Below, piece by piece: positions 10,104 through 17,597 of a DNA stretch of 64,000 nt. Origin of the DNA: Alphaproteobacteria bacterium UBA4588. GTDB lineage: Bacteria; Pseudomonadota; Alphaproteobacteria; Rhodobacterales; Rhodobacteraceae. Positions within the stretch are counted from its first letter, which is position 1; each line of letters begins with the position of its first letter. The translations under genes were made by a program, and so were the position numbers. The notes beneath the pieces are model-generated. The model ran no database searches. It was not told the DNA's origin and saw only the letters and a program-made list of their open reading frames with translations. The DNA lies in NCBI GenBank assembly GCA_905182195.1, contig CAJJAW010000002.1:372001-436000 (forward strand). Direction: 5' to 3'.

Positions 10104-11744
10104 ATGAATATCTTATTTATAATGTATGATCAGCTCCGATTTGATTATCTTAGCTGCTCTGGGCACCCTCACTTAGACACACCAAATTTTGATAGGGTTG
10201 CGGATATGGGCGTACGCTTCACGCAAACCTATGTGCAATCTCCAATCTGCGGCGCCAGCCGGATGTGTTATTATACCGGACGCTATGCGAGCAGCCATGG
10301 GGCGCAATGGAACGGTTTCCCACTTCGTGTGGGAGAGCAAACTATTGGAGACCATCTGCGCAAGCTTGGCATGAATTCTTGGATCATTGGTAAGACCCAT
10401 ATGACAGCTGACGCGGAAGGTATGGCACGGCTTGGGTTGGCGGCAGATAGCGTCATCGGTGCACGGCAATCAGAATGTGGGTTTGACAATTGGGTGCGTG
10501 ATGACGGGCTTTGGAGTTATGGGCCGGACGGGTTTTATGATGAGCGCCGCAGTCCCTATAATGAGTATCTTAAGTCTAAGGGCTATGATGGTGAAAACCC
10601 TTGGGCTGATTATGCCAATGCCGGCATCAGTGATAAGCAGATTGCGTCTGGCTGGATGTTTCGTAATGCTGATAAACCGGCCAATATTTGTGAGCGAGAT
10701 AGCGAAACACCATGGCTGACTGGACAAACTATCGATTTTATCGATCAGGCTGAGGGTCCGTGGATGGCGCATGTGAGCTACATCAAGCCCCACTGGCCAT
10801 ACATTGTGCCGGCGCCTTACCACAATATGTTTGGCTCCAACCACGTAAAGCCAGCCAGGCGCCATGAAGTTGAGCGGGAAGATCCCCACCCAGTTTATGG
10901 GGCTTACATGGGCAATAAGGTTGCCTCGGCTTTTCAGCGAGAAGATGTGCGGGACAAGGTGATCCCAGCCTATATGGGGCTGATTAAGCAATGTGATGAT
11001 CAACTTGGACGTCTGCTGGACCACCTTGAGGCTACAGGTCGGATGCAAGACACAATGATCGTGCTGACTTCTGACCATGGCGATTATCTTGGTGATCATT
11101 GGCTTGGGGAAAAAGATCTGTTCCATGAGGCGTCGGTTAAAGTTCCCCTGATTATTTATGATCCGCGTGTTGAGGCGGATGCCACGCGGGGCACCACATG
11201 TGACGCCTTGGTTGAAAGTATTGACCTGGCGGCCACCTTTGTTGAAGTGGCTGGTGGTCCAGTGCCAGATCATATTTTAGAGGGCAGATCTTTGATGCCT
11301 TGGCTGTGTGGTGAAACGCCCGACTGGCGGAAATATGTGATTTCTGAGTATGATTACTCTGCCACACCACAAGCTGCAAAATTGGGGGTAGCTCCGCGTG
11401 ACGCGCGTTTGTTTATGGTGTACGATGGCCGTTATAAAATGATGCACGCAGAGGGGGGCATGCGCCCCATGCTATTTGATCTACACGAGGACCCTGAGGA
11501 ATTTCATGATCTAGCGAAGGGATCTAAGCATAATGAGATCATCGACAAGCTTTATTTAGATCTTCGCCATTGGGGTCTTCGGATGTCACAGCGCGTGACA
11601 AAATCTGAGAGTGACATCATTGCGATGCGTGGGCGCTCCTTGCGGCGTGGAGTTTTGCCATTTTTAGTGGATGGGAGCGAAGTGCCTGATGAACTCACGG
11701 AAAAATACCGTGGCCCCATCCGTCAAGATCACACTAAAGATTAA
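10104..11744 (+). CDS. Sulfatase / phosphonate monoester hydrolase family enzyme
   Basis: A 546-residue alkaline-phosphatase-superfamily hydrolase. The type I formylglycine motif is C49-G-A-S-R53, so Cys49 should be oxidised to formylglycine by a maturase not in this window. The metal-binding Asp9 and Gln10 (Y-D-Q) and the C-terminal T-S-D-H-G-D-Y-L-G-D-H motif with a following conserved Lys are present. The Asp-Gln pair and lack of a signal peptide fit the cytoplasmic phosphonate monoester hydrolase/choline-sulfatase branch more than secreted arylsulfatases. ATG 10104 is preferred over an in-frame TTG at 10092. It overlaps the convergent enoyl-CoA hydratase gene by 4 bp. Substrate unknown. 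Confidence 0.85.
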   Translation: MNILFIMYDQLRFDYLSCSGHPHLDTPNFDRVADMGVRFTQTYVQSPICGASRMCYYTGRYASSHGAQWNGFPLRVGEQTIGDHLRKLGMNSWIIGKTHMTADAEGMARLGLAADSVIGARQSECGFDNWVRDDGLWSYGPDGFYDERRSPYNEYLKSKGYDGENPWADYANAGISDKQIASGWMFRNADKPANICERDSETPWLTGQTIDFIDQAEGPWMAHVSYIKPHWPYIVPAPYHNMFGSNHVKPARRHEVEREDPHPVYGAYMGNKVASAFQREDVRDKVIPAYMGLIKQCDDQLGRLLDHLEATGRMQDTMIVLTSDHGDYLGDHWLGEKDLFHEASVKVPLIIYDPRVEADATRGTTCDALVESIDLAATFVEVAGGPVPDHILEGRSLMPWLCGETPDWRKYVISEYDYSATPQAAKLGVAPRDARLFMVYDGRYKMMHAEGGMRPMLFDLHEDPEEFHDLAKGSKHNEIIDKLYLDLRHWGLRMSQRVTKSESDIIAMRGRSLRRGVLPFLVDGSEVPDELTEKYRGPIRQDHTKD

Positions 11745-12532
11745 TCACCTGTGAAGTTTGGCGAGCGTTTTTCGTTAAAAGCCAGAACGCCCTCTCGGCG
11801 GTCTTGGGTTGGGATGGTGCGGTTGTAGGCTTCAATCTCAAAGGCCAGCCCATCGGCAAGCGCCATACTTGACCCTTTGGAAATCGCCTGTTTAGCTTGC
11901 CACACTGCCACTGGGGCATTGGCTGCGATCGCTTCGGCGGCCGCAATCGCGGCAGGCAGAAGATCTTCCAGAGGATAAATTGCATTGGCCAGACCCCAGT
12001 CAAGGGCTTGCTGTGCATTGAAAACCTGGCCGGTCAAGATCAGCTCCTTGGCGCGGCGCTCGCCTATGGCGCGGGGCAGAGTTTGAGTTCCGCCTGCACC
12101 TGGTATAATGCCAATCTTCACTTCAGTTTGTGCAAATTTTGAGCCTTCGGCCACATAGGTAAAATCTACCGCCGCCGCTAGTTCACATCCACCGCCATAG
12201 GCTGCGCCATTGATGGCGCCAATTATGGGGATTGGGCAATTTAGGATTGCGCGGGCCATACGTTCGTAGATCAAATGCTGTTTTTCCCAAGTGGCGTTGC
12301 TCATGCCATTACGTTCTTTTAGGTCGCCCCCTGCGCAAAAGGCGCGAGTACCTGAGCCGGTGAGGATAATGGCGCGTATGTCACCTGGCTCCATCGCAAC
12401 AGTCTCAAAGGCTGACACTAAATCTAGTGCCATTTGCGTATTGAAGGCATTAGCGGCTTCTGGCCGGTTCAAAGTAACTTGCAAAACATGCGGGGCCGGT
12501 TTGCTTATAAGCAGAGTTTTGAAGGATGTCAT
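11741..12532 (-). CDS. Enoyl-CoA hydratase/isomerase family protein
   Basis: A crotonase-fold protein of about 263 residues. It shows the oxyanion-hole segments (A-F-C-A-G-G-D-L near residue 65 and G-A-A-Y-G-G-G-C-E-L near 110) and Glu in the K-I-G-I-I-P-G-A-G-G-T-Q-T-L-P segment, the usual hydratase acid/base region. It follows the epimerase-like gene on the same strand; an in-frame GTG at 12542-12544 overlaps that gene's TGA, while ATG 12532 gives the usual family start. It probably hydrates a short unsaturated acyl-CoA in the same pathway as the dehydrogenases at 8297-10027. Confidence 0.88.
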   Translation of the reverse strand: MTSFKTLLISKPAPHVLQVTLNRPEAANAFNTQMALDLVSAFETVAMEPGDIRAIILTGSGTRAFCAGGDLKERNGMSNATWEKQHLIYERMARAILNCPIPIIGAINGAAYGGGCELAAAVDFTYVAEGSKFAQTEVKIGIIPGAGGTQTLPRAIGERRAKELILTGQVFNAQQALDWGLANAIYPLEDLLPAAIAAAEAIAANAPVAVWQAKQAISKGSSMALADGLAFEIEAYNRTIPTQDRREGVLAFNEKRSPNFTGD

Positions 12533-12540
12533 ATCAAGTC

Positions 12541-13476
12541 TCACTTGAGGTTGGAGTGCAGGGCTAAGGAATCGACGGTAGCCTCGAAATCATATTGCGG
12601 TTCCCAGCCCCAATCTTGCCGCGCGGCGCTGTCGTCAAAGATATTGGGCCAGCGTCGGATCAAATCTTCCGTTGGGCTGTCCTCGGTAAAGCTACACGTA
12701 AAATCAGGATAGCGCCGCTGAATTGCGGCCACGAGATCTTGGGCCGTAAACATATAGCTGTGCAGATTATAGATATGCTTGCGCAGAGAGGAGCGATCGG
12801 CTGCGCAAATTTCAACTATGCTGCGGGTGACATCATTAAGATAGAGCGTCGACATTCCAGTATTCTTAGAAACGGGGAAAACAAAGCTCTCTCCCTTGGC
12901 GGCGGCGGCAATGGCATGGCTGGGGTAGGCGGTCATTGCACCGGCAGGTGCAAAGGGGGACAACACCATTGGAAAGCGCAGGCAGCGAAAATCAAAACTC
13001 TGTTTGAGTTTTAAATAAACGCCCATCCGCTCCACGGCGACCTTGGTTGCGCCATAGATATTCTCCGGCCATTGTGGTGTATCTAAACCCACGGGGCTGG
13101 TCAGGTCTGGGCCATAGGTTGCGGCGGTGCTTGCAAAGAAAAATGGGCCAGTTTTGTGGTTGAGACACATATGCATAAAGCGGATGGAGCTGGAGGCGTT
13201 CACCTCCCAAGCCAAGCTTGGGTTGGCCTCAGAACTTCCAGACAGCATTGAGGCAAGGTGAATAACTACATCTGGTTTATGGGTTCTGATAGTCTGTTCC
13301 AGTAAAGTATGATCTCGTATATCGCCTAAAACCACGGCGTGGCGCGGATCCGAATGCGCGCCTTCGCTTCCGGATAAATCGAAACTCACCACTCTGGTGC
13401 CTGTCTTTTCAAGATTTTGGGCCACCAAACGGCCAAGATTGCCGTTTCCGCCTGTCACAAGGGCTGTCTTAAACAT
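12541..13476 (-). CDS. NAD-dependent epimerase/dehydratase, non-classical L-threonine 3-dehydrogenase-like
   Basis: An extended SDR protein of 311 residues. The Rossmann motif is T-G-G-N-G-N-L-G, the active-site Tyr-x-x-x-Lys is Y-G-A-T-K, and the run D-V-V-I-H-L-A-S-M-L-S-G-S-S-E-x-N-P followed later by L-R-F-P matches the short-chain threonine dehydrogenases that resemble GalE. The ATG at 13476 is chosen because TTGGAGAT lies just upstream and the Rossmann strand starts at once; an open frame extends to 13596 without conserved sequence. It is first in an operon with the enoyl-CoA hydratase. Two palindromic operators lie 160-210 bp upstream. Threonine may not be the substrate; related sugar or diol oxidation is possible. 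Confidence 0.8.
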   Translation of the reverse strand: MFKTALVTGGNGNLGRLVAQNLEKTGTRVVSFDLSGSEGAHSDPRHAVVLGDIRDHTLLEQTIRTHKPDVVIHLASMLSGSSEANPSLAWEVNASSSIRFMHMCLNHKTGPFFFASTAATYGPDLTSPVGLDTPQWPENIYGATKVAVERMGVYLKLKQSFDFRCLRFPMVLSPFAPAGAMTAYPSHAIAAAAKGESFVFPVSKNTGMSTLYLNDVTRSIVEICAADRSSLRKHIYNLHSYMFTAQDLVAAIQRRYPDFTCSFTEDSPTEDLIRRWPNIFDDSAARQDWGWEPQYDFEATVDSLALHSNLK

Positions 13477-13868
13477 GATAAATCTCCAAGGTCGTGCTGT
13501 GCTCATCATGCAGGGAAGGTGGCTTAATAGGCAAGTTTGAAAAGAGAGTTTCTCCCAAATTCCAAACGGCAGTGACCTATGCGAGTGCCAGCCCATGATT
13601 GATCAATCTGTTGCCATCGTTATACTTCGGTCACTAAATTTGTGATCACAAATAAATGTAATCAATATTTTGTGATCACAAAATAAATAAAGGCATTTTA
13701 CGCACTCTTTTTGGACCATTGGATCGCCCGACCTTTGGTGCTGGTGTGATAGGCTGCATCGTAGATTGGGGTTGTGGTAGCCTTATCATGGACTTTTTGA
13801 AGGATCGCTCTGCAATTATAAATTTTGCATCTTTGTTCTGATGCGCTACCCGAATGAGCAAAAACTAC
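13477..13868. other. 392-bp intergenic region
   Basis: Lies between the Tm-1-like gene and the epimerase gene, both on the minus strand. It contains the tandem palindromes and AT-rich flanks around 13639-13700. The part from about 13700 to 13868 has short open frames on both strands (for example minus 13676-13861, which runs through one operator) with no recognisable protein motif or ribosome site. No RNA gene is recognised. Confidence 0.6.
13639..13685. promoter_or_regulatory. Tandem palindromic operators (TTTGTGATCACAAA)
   Basis: Two nearly identical perfect palindromes: TTTGTGATCACAAA at 13639-13652 and a 20-bp perfect version centred on the same core at 13666-13685. Their centres are 30 bp apart, about three helical turns. 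Both lie in an AT-rich region upstream of the minus-strand epimerase/enoyl-CoA hydratase operon. The core resembles operators of GntR- or CRP-type dimeric regulators, but no regulator gene of that kind is in the window. Looping or cooperative binding is inferred. Confidence 0.7.
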
Positions 13869-15083
13869 TTAATTTTTGAACCACCGATCGAATATATCCA
13901 GCACAATAGTACAGAAAACGTCATCATTGATATGACCTTGAGTTTCATGCCATTCAACGTCATTTGATAGTTTCGAACGCAAGGCAGTAGCAAATATCTT
14001 GGGGCCGTCCGGATTATGCAATGGTGCGCCAAGCCGGTCCCATTCGTGGGACCCCCCCATGGGCATAACAAAAGCTGTTTTGCCATGGGCGATATTCAGC
14101 TTTTCTGCGTGAGTGTGGGCAACGTTAACGCGATCATCGTTCGTCAACACGATCGAGCTAACCAAACGATTGTGCGCATGGCTATCGTACCCATCCCAAC
14201 GGTCTGAGATTGGTGCCCAACCGGCAATATCCACTAGGTCGTGACAGCCGGGAGCTACAATTTGTGGGGTTCCATTCTGCCCTGCGTTGGTCATCCGATC
14301 AGCGCCAGCTGATACGCTCGACCCAAACAAGTGGTTTCCCACTTCTTGAGTTGCAAAGTCCAATACGCAGGCAAATCGCCCCTGCCTGGCAAGGTCTTCA
14401 AATGCCCGGCCACCCATACCGGTAGGATGGAAAACCGCTACATCATACCCGCGTTTTTCAAGTGCTGGCTTCAGCGTCACCATGAATTTCATAATAGCTG
14501 TCCCAAACGACGTCATGCCGATTAAGGGCTTGGAAGTATCAATGCTTTTAGTGGCCTTGGCTGCGCCTAGGACTGCACCCGCAGCCTGGCTGAGCGAAGC
14601 CTTGCATATGGAGTTCAACCCGAAGAGCCCACCGGCCCAAAGAATCATTTGTACATCTGCCGCAATGCGATCTGGCGGCAAGAGTGGGGAAAAGGCGACA
14701 GTGGAGACGATATATTTTGGTACGCCGATCGGCAAAGAGAGGCACACATCCAGTGCCAAATCCGTGCCCATCGTACCACCTAAAATAATTACACCGTCGA
14801 TTGAACCATCGCCATAAGCCTTTGCAGTTAGGCGGCTGGCCCCAAGGGCCATAACCTGCATTGCTACGTTTTCATCACCCAGCGCGATAATAGCGTCAAT
14901 GTCGCTGTCACCAGCTTTTGCGACGTCATGTTTTGAAGTGTCAGTTGGCTGTCTGGGGTCCTTTAGAACGCTTACATCCATCGTCAAAGTGTGACCGCCC
15001 TGGTCGTGGATAACGTCTTGAATAAAGCGCAGCTCGTCATTCTTGGTGTCAAAGGTGCCCACGATCAAAATTGTTTTATTCAT
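13869..15083 (-). CDS. Tm-1-like ATP-binding protein (UPF0261)
   Basis: A 404-residue protein of the UPF0261/Tm-1-like family. It shows the N-terminal V-G-T-F-D-T-K-x-x-E-L motif, the G-D-G-S-I-D-G-V-I-x-L-G-G segment that binds nucleotide in this family, and the conserved P-x-G-V-P-K and G-M-T-S-F-G-T blocks. Plant Tm-1 binds viral replicase, but bacterial members are generally thought to be enzymes acting with metabolic partners; their reaction is not established. It lies 54 bp downstream of the aminotransferase gene on the same strand and probably shares its transcript. The usual partner, a PEP-hydrolase-like protein, is not nearby. Confidence 0.88.
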   Translation of the reverse strand: MNKTILIVGTFDTKNDELRFIQDVIHDQGGHTLTMDVSVLKDPRQPTDTSKHDVAKAGDSDIDAIIALGDENVAMQVMALGASRLTAKAYGDGSIDGVIILGGTMGTDLALDVCLSLPIGVPKYIVSTVAFSPLLPPDRIAADVQMILWAGGLFGLNSICKASLSQAAGAVLGAAKATKSIDTSKPLIGMTSFGTAIMKFMVTLKPALEKRGYDVAVFHPTGMGGRAFEDLARQGRFACVLDFATQEVGNHLFGSSVSAGADRMTNAGQNGTPQIVAPGCHDLVDIAGWAPISDRWDGYDSHAHNRLVSSIVLTNDDRVNVAHTHAEKLNIAHGKTAFVMPMGGSHEWDRLGAPLHNPDGPKIFATALRSKLSNDVEWHETQGHINDDVFCTIVLDIFDRWFKN

Positions 15084-15137
15084 TGCAATACCCTTCTTAT
15101 GCGGGAGCGGTTTTCAAAGAAGTGGGTCAACCATAAT

Positions 15138-16496
15138 TTATTGGCTAACTGCCGTTAATGCCGTGTCCAGAGCTGCGATTACAGTGTTCACTTCGGCTTC
15201 CGAAATGACTAAAGGTGGTGATAGAATAATGTTTGGGCCTGAGACCCGGATCATCACACCATTTTCGTAAACTCTCTGATAAATGTCGTCTACCGTGGCC
15301 TTAATAGGCTTAGCCTTAGTCTTGCGATCTGAGGTTAATTCAAGTGCAGACATCAGGCCATACCCGCCCCGAACATCGCCGATTATTTCATGTTTTACTG
15401 CAAGGTTTTTTAAACCTTTAAATATCTGCGTTCCGCGTGCCGCTGCATTCTTTGTCACGTTTAAACGTTTGGTTTCGGCGATACAGGCTAGAGCCGCAGC
15501 TGCGCCCACTGGGTGGCCGGAATAGGTATATCCAGAACCAATAGCCCCTGCACCGGTTGTGTCCCTTTCAAAAATTTCTGCAACTTTCCAGTTCAGCATG
15601 ACGGCGCCAAACGGGAAGTAGCCATTAGTGATCGCTTTGGCGGTACACATCATATCGGGTGTCACGCCCCACAGCCGTGATCCCGACCAAGCACCGGTGC
15701 GCCCGTAGGCTGTGATGACCTCATCTGCAATTAACAAAATGCCGTGTCGGTCACAGATTTCACGAACTCCAGGCATAAAGCTCTCGTGGGGGGGTATCAC
15801 ACCGCCAGCACCAAGGATTGGCTCCATTATGAAGGCAGCGATAGTAGTCTCACCCTGAAAAACTATCTCATCTTCTAATGCGGCGAGGCAGTGCTCTGCC
15901 AATGCCTTCGGATCGGTTTCATTGAATGGATTGCGATAGGTGTACGGCGCGGGGATATGAAAACATCCCGGCATTAAGGGTTCGTATTGGGTGCGGAAGT
16001 TGGCATTGCCATTCACCGATGCGCCGCCTGTGTGGGTTCCGTGGTAGCCTTTCTTAAGGCTTAGGTATTTTGTTCGCCCAGGCTCACCGCGTAATTTATG
16101 ATACTGTCGGGCGAGGCGTAGCGCGATTTCAACACTATCGGACCCTCCCGATGTAAAAAAAGATCGGACCATTCCTTCGGGCGCGAAAAAGTCTCGAAGG
16201 ACCTCACTGAGTTCAATGATCTTGTCATTTGTTGTACCACGAAAAATTGAGTAATAGGGCAGATCGTTGAGTTGGTCCGTAATCGCCTGTTTGACGGGCT
16301 CGCACGAGTAGCCAAGGTTTACGTTCCACAGCCCGCCAACAGCGTCTATAAGCTGAGCCCCATTGATGTCTTTAATTACACAGCCTTCGCCGCCGGTAAT
16401 GATTGCGGGTGGCTTCGCCTGCATTTCTGCTGGATGCGCCATGGGGTGCCAGAGATGTTTGGCATTATGTGCCTTTAAGAAATTGGAATCTTTCAC
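15138..16496 (-). CDS. Class III aminotransferase (omega-amino acid/taurine-pyruvate type)
   Basis: A 452-residue PLP enzyme. Lys287 in T-A-K-A-I-T-N-G-Y-F-P is the expected Schiff-base lysine, Asp258 in A-D-E-V contacts the pyridine nitrogen, and S-G-G-S-D-S near 116-121 binds the phosphate. The Trp in G-G-L-W-N-V-N-L-G-Y and Y-Y-S-I-F-R-G-T-T match the omega-amino acid:pyruvate subgroup, which deaminates beta-alanine, taurine, putrescine or similar amines to alanine and an aldehyde. It lies 55 bp below the YghU-like gene and 54 bp above the Tm-1-like gene. The exact amine is not predictable. Confidence 0.9.
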   Translation of the reverse strand: MKDSNFLKAHNAKHLWHPMAHPAEMQAKPPAIITGGEGCVIKDINGAQLIDAVGGLWNVNLGYSCEPVKQAITDQLNDLPYYSIFRGTTNDKIIELSEVLRDFFAPEGMVRSFFTSGGSDSVEIALRLARQYHKLRGEPGRTKYLSLKKGYHGTHTGGASVNGNANFRTQYEPLMPGCFHIPAPYTYRNPFNETDPKALAEHCLAALEDEIVFQGETTIAAFIMEPILGAGGVIPPHESFMPGVREICDRHGILLIADEVITAYGRTGAWSGSRLWGVTPDMMCTAKAITNGYFPFGAVMLNWKVAEIFERDTTGAGAIGSGYTYSGHPVGAAAALACIAETKRLNVTKNAAARGTQIFKGLKNLAVKHEIIGDVRGGYGLMSALELTSDRKTKAKPIKATVDDIYQRVYENGVMIRVSGPNIILSPPLVISEAEVNTVIAALDTALTAVSQ

Positions 16497-16551
16497 TGTT
16501 ACGACACTCCTGTCACTAAATTTTTTGACCTAGGTGTTGAAGGACCACAAT

Positions 16552-17397
16552 CTATGTAGTGGGCAAATCCAATTTTTCAAAATCACTGGCATTATGGCGC
16601 TCTTCCAACTTTTGGGATTCTGGTCCATGTGTCCGATTCACCATGCGCCCTCTTTGGAAGGCAGGGCGAGCGTAAATCTCATCTGCCCAGCGCGTCACGT
16701 TCTTATAGCTTGAGACGTCAAGAAATTCAGCCGCACTATATAATAAACCTTTCACTAAGGCACCATACCAGGGTGCAGTTGCAATATCTGCAATTGAGTA
16801 GGTATTCCCAGCTAAATATTGACGTTCGGCAAGGTTACGATCTAAAACATCAAGCTGGCGCTTTGCCTCCATTGAAAATCGATTAATTGAGTATTCATAT
16901 TTTTCTGGTGCATAGGCGTAGAAATGACCAAAGCCCCCGCCCAAATACGGTGCAGATCCATGCAACCAAAACAGCCAATTCATTGTCTCAGCGCGCTCTT
17001 TGGTTTTAGTTGGTAAAAACGCATCAAATTTTTCAGCAAGATAGAGTAATATTGCCCCACTCTCAAAAACATTAACCCCTGATTGTGTGTCCACAAGAGC
17101 TGGAATTTTGGAATTTGGGTTCACCTCTACAAAGCCACTGGAAAATTGTAGGCCATCACTAATGTTGATCATCCACGCGTCATACTCAGCGCCTGAGTGA
17201 CCCAATGCCAACAGCTCCTCCAGCATAACAGTGACTTTTACACCGTTTGGCGTGCCCTGAGAGTAAAGCTGCAGTGGGTGTTGCCCGACTGGGAGTTCTT
17301 TGTTGTAGGTAGCACCTGCAAGTGGTCGATTTATGTTAGCGAAACGGCCACCGCTATCAGCGTCCCATATCCACACTTTAGGAGGGATATAAGTCAT
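16552..17397 (-). CDS. yghU: Glutathione-dependent disulfide-bond oxidoreductase, YghU-type
   Basis: A 281-residue nu-class GST. It closely follows E. coli YghU along its length: K-V-W-x-W-D at the start, the F-A-N-I-N-R-P segment, L-G-T-P-N-G-like glutathione contact (here Q-G-T-P-N-G-V-K-V-T), N-P-N-S-K-I-P-A-L, V-F-E-S-G-x-I-L-L-Y-L-A-E-K-F, F-L-G-G-G-F-G-H-F-Y-like (Y-L-G-G-G-F-G-H-F-Y) and the R-G-R-M-V-N-R tail. YghU binds two glutathione molecules and reduces organic disulfides and peroxides. The ATG at 17397 matches the YghU N-terminus better than 17409. It probably leads a minus-strand operon with the aminotransferase. Confidence 0.92.
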   Translation of the reverse strand: MTYIPPKVWIWDADSGGRFANINRPLAGATYNKELPVGQHPLQLYSQGTPNGVKVTVMLEELLALGHSGAEYDAWMINISDGLQFSSGFVEVNPNSKIPALVDTQSGVNVFESGAILLYLAEKFDAFLPTKTKERAETMNWLFWLHGSAPYLGGGFGHFYAYAPEKYEYSINRFSMEAKRQLDVLDRNLAERQYLAGNTYSIADIATAPWYGALVKGLLYSAAEFLDVSSYKNVTRWADEIYARPAFQRGRMVNRTHGPESQKLEERHNASDFEKLDLPTT

Positions 17398-17409
17398 TAG
17401 CTTCTCCAT

Positions 17410-17437
17410 ATACTTAAGTATGTATGCTTAAATTATA
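17410..17437 (-). promoter_or_regulatory. Candidate promoter -10 and operator of the yghU-like gene
   Basis: On the minus strand TATAAT (17437-17432) is followed by a perfect 12-bp palindrome ATACTTAAGTAT (17421-17410), 13 bp before the ATG. The palindrome would cover about +5 to +16 of the transcript, a typical repressor position. No good -35 is seen. Inference from position only. Confidence 0.4.
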
Positions 17438-17559
17438 GAACTGAAATTACAATAACTGAATATTAGTGTTCTACAGTGAGGTTTTTGTTATGGAGGCATG
17501 GGCCTGAGGGTTGAACAATTGAATTGTCAATAACTCTAAGAACAAGCTTTTACCTAATT

Positions 17560-17593
17560 AACCCCTCTTTCAAACTCTGCTGAAAGAGGGGTT
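17560..17593 (-). terminator. Terminator downstream of isocitrate dehydrogenase
   Basis: A perfect 13-bp stem, AACCCCTCTTTCA (17560-17572) with TGAAAGAGGGGTT (17581-17593), has an 8-nt loop. It begins 4 bp beyond the minus-strand isocitrate dehydrogenase stop. The T-tract on the minus strand is weak (TTAATTAGG). Confidence 0.7.
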
Positions 17594-17597
17594 AATT

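Noticed and set aside
10470-11273. 267-codon open frame on the minus strand
   Set aside because: Antisense to the sulfatase-like gene, which has clear motifs; no domain on the minus frame.
13676-13861. 61-residue minus-strand frame downstream of the Tm-1-like gene
   Set aside because: Overlaps the operator palindrome and has no domain or ribosome site.
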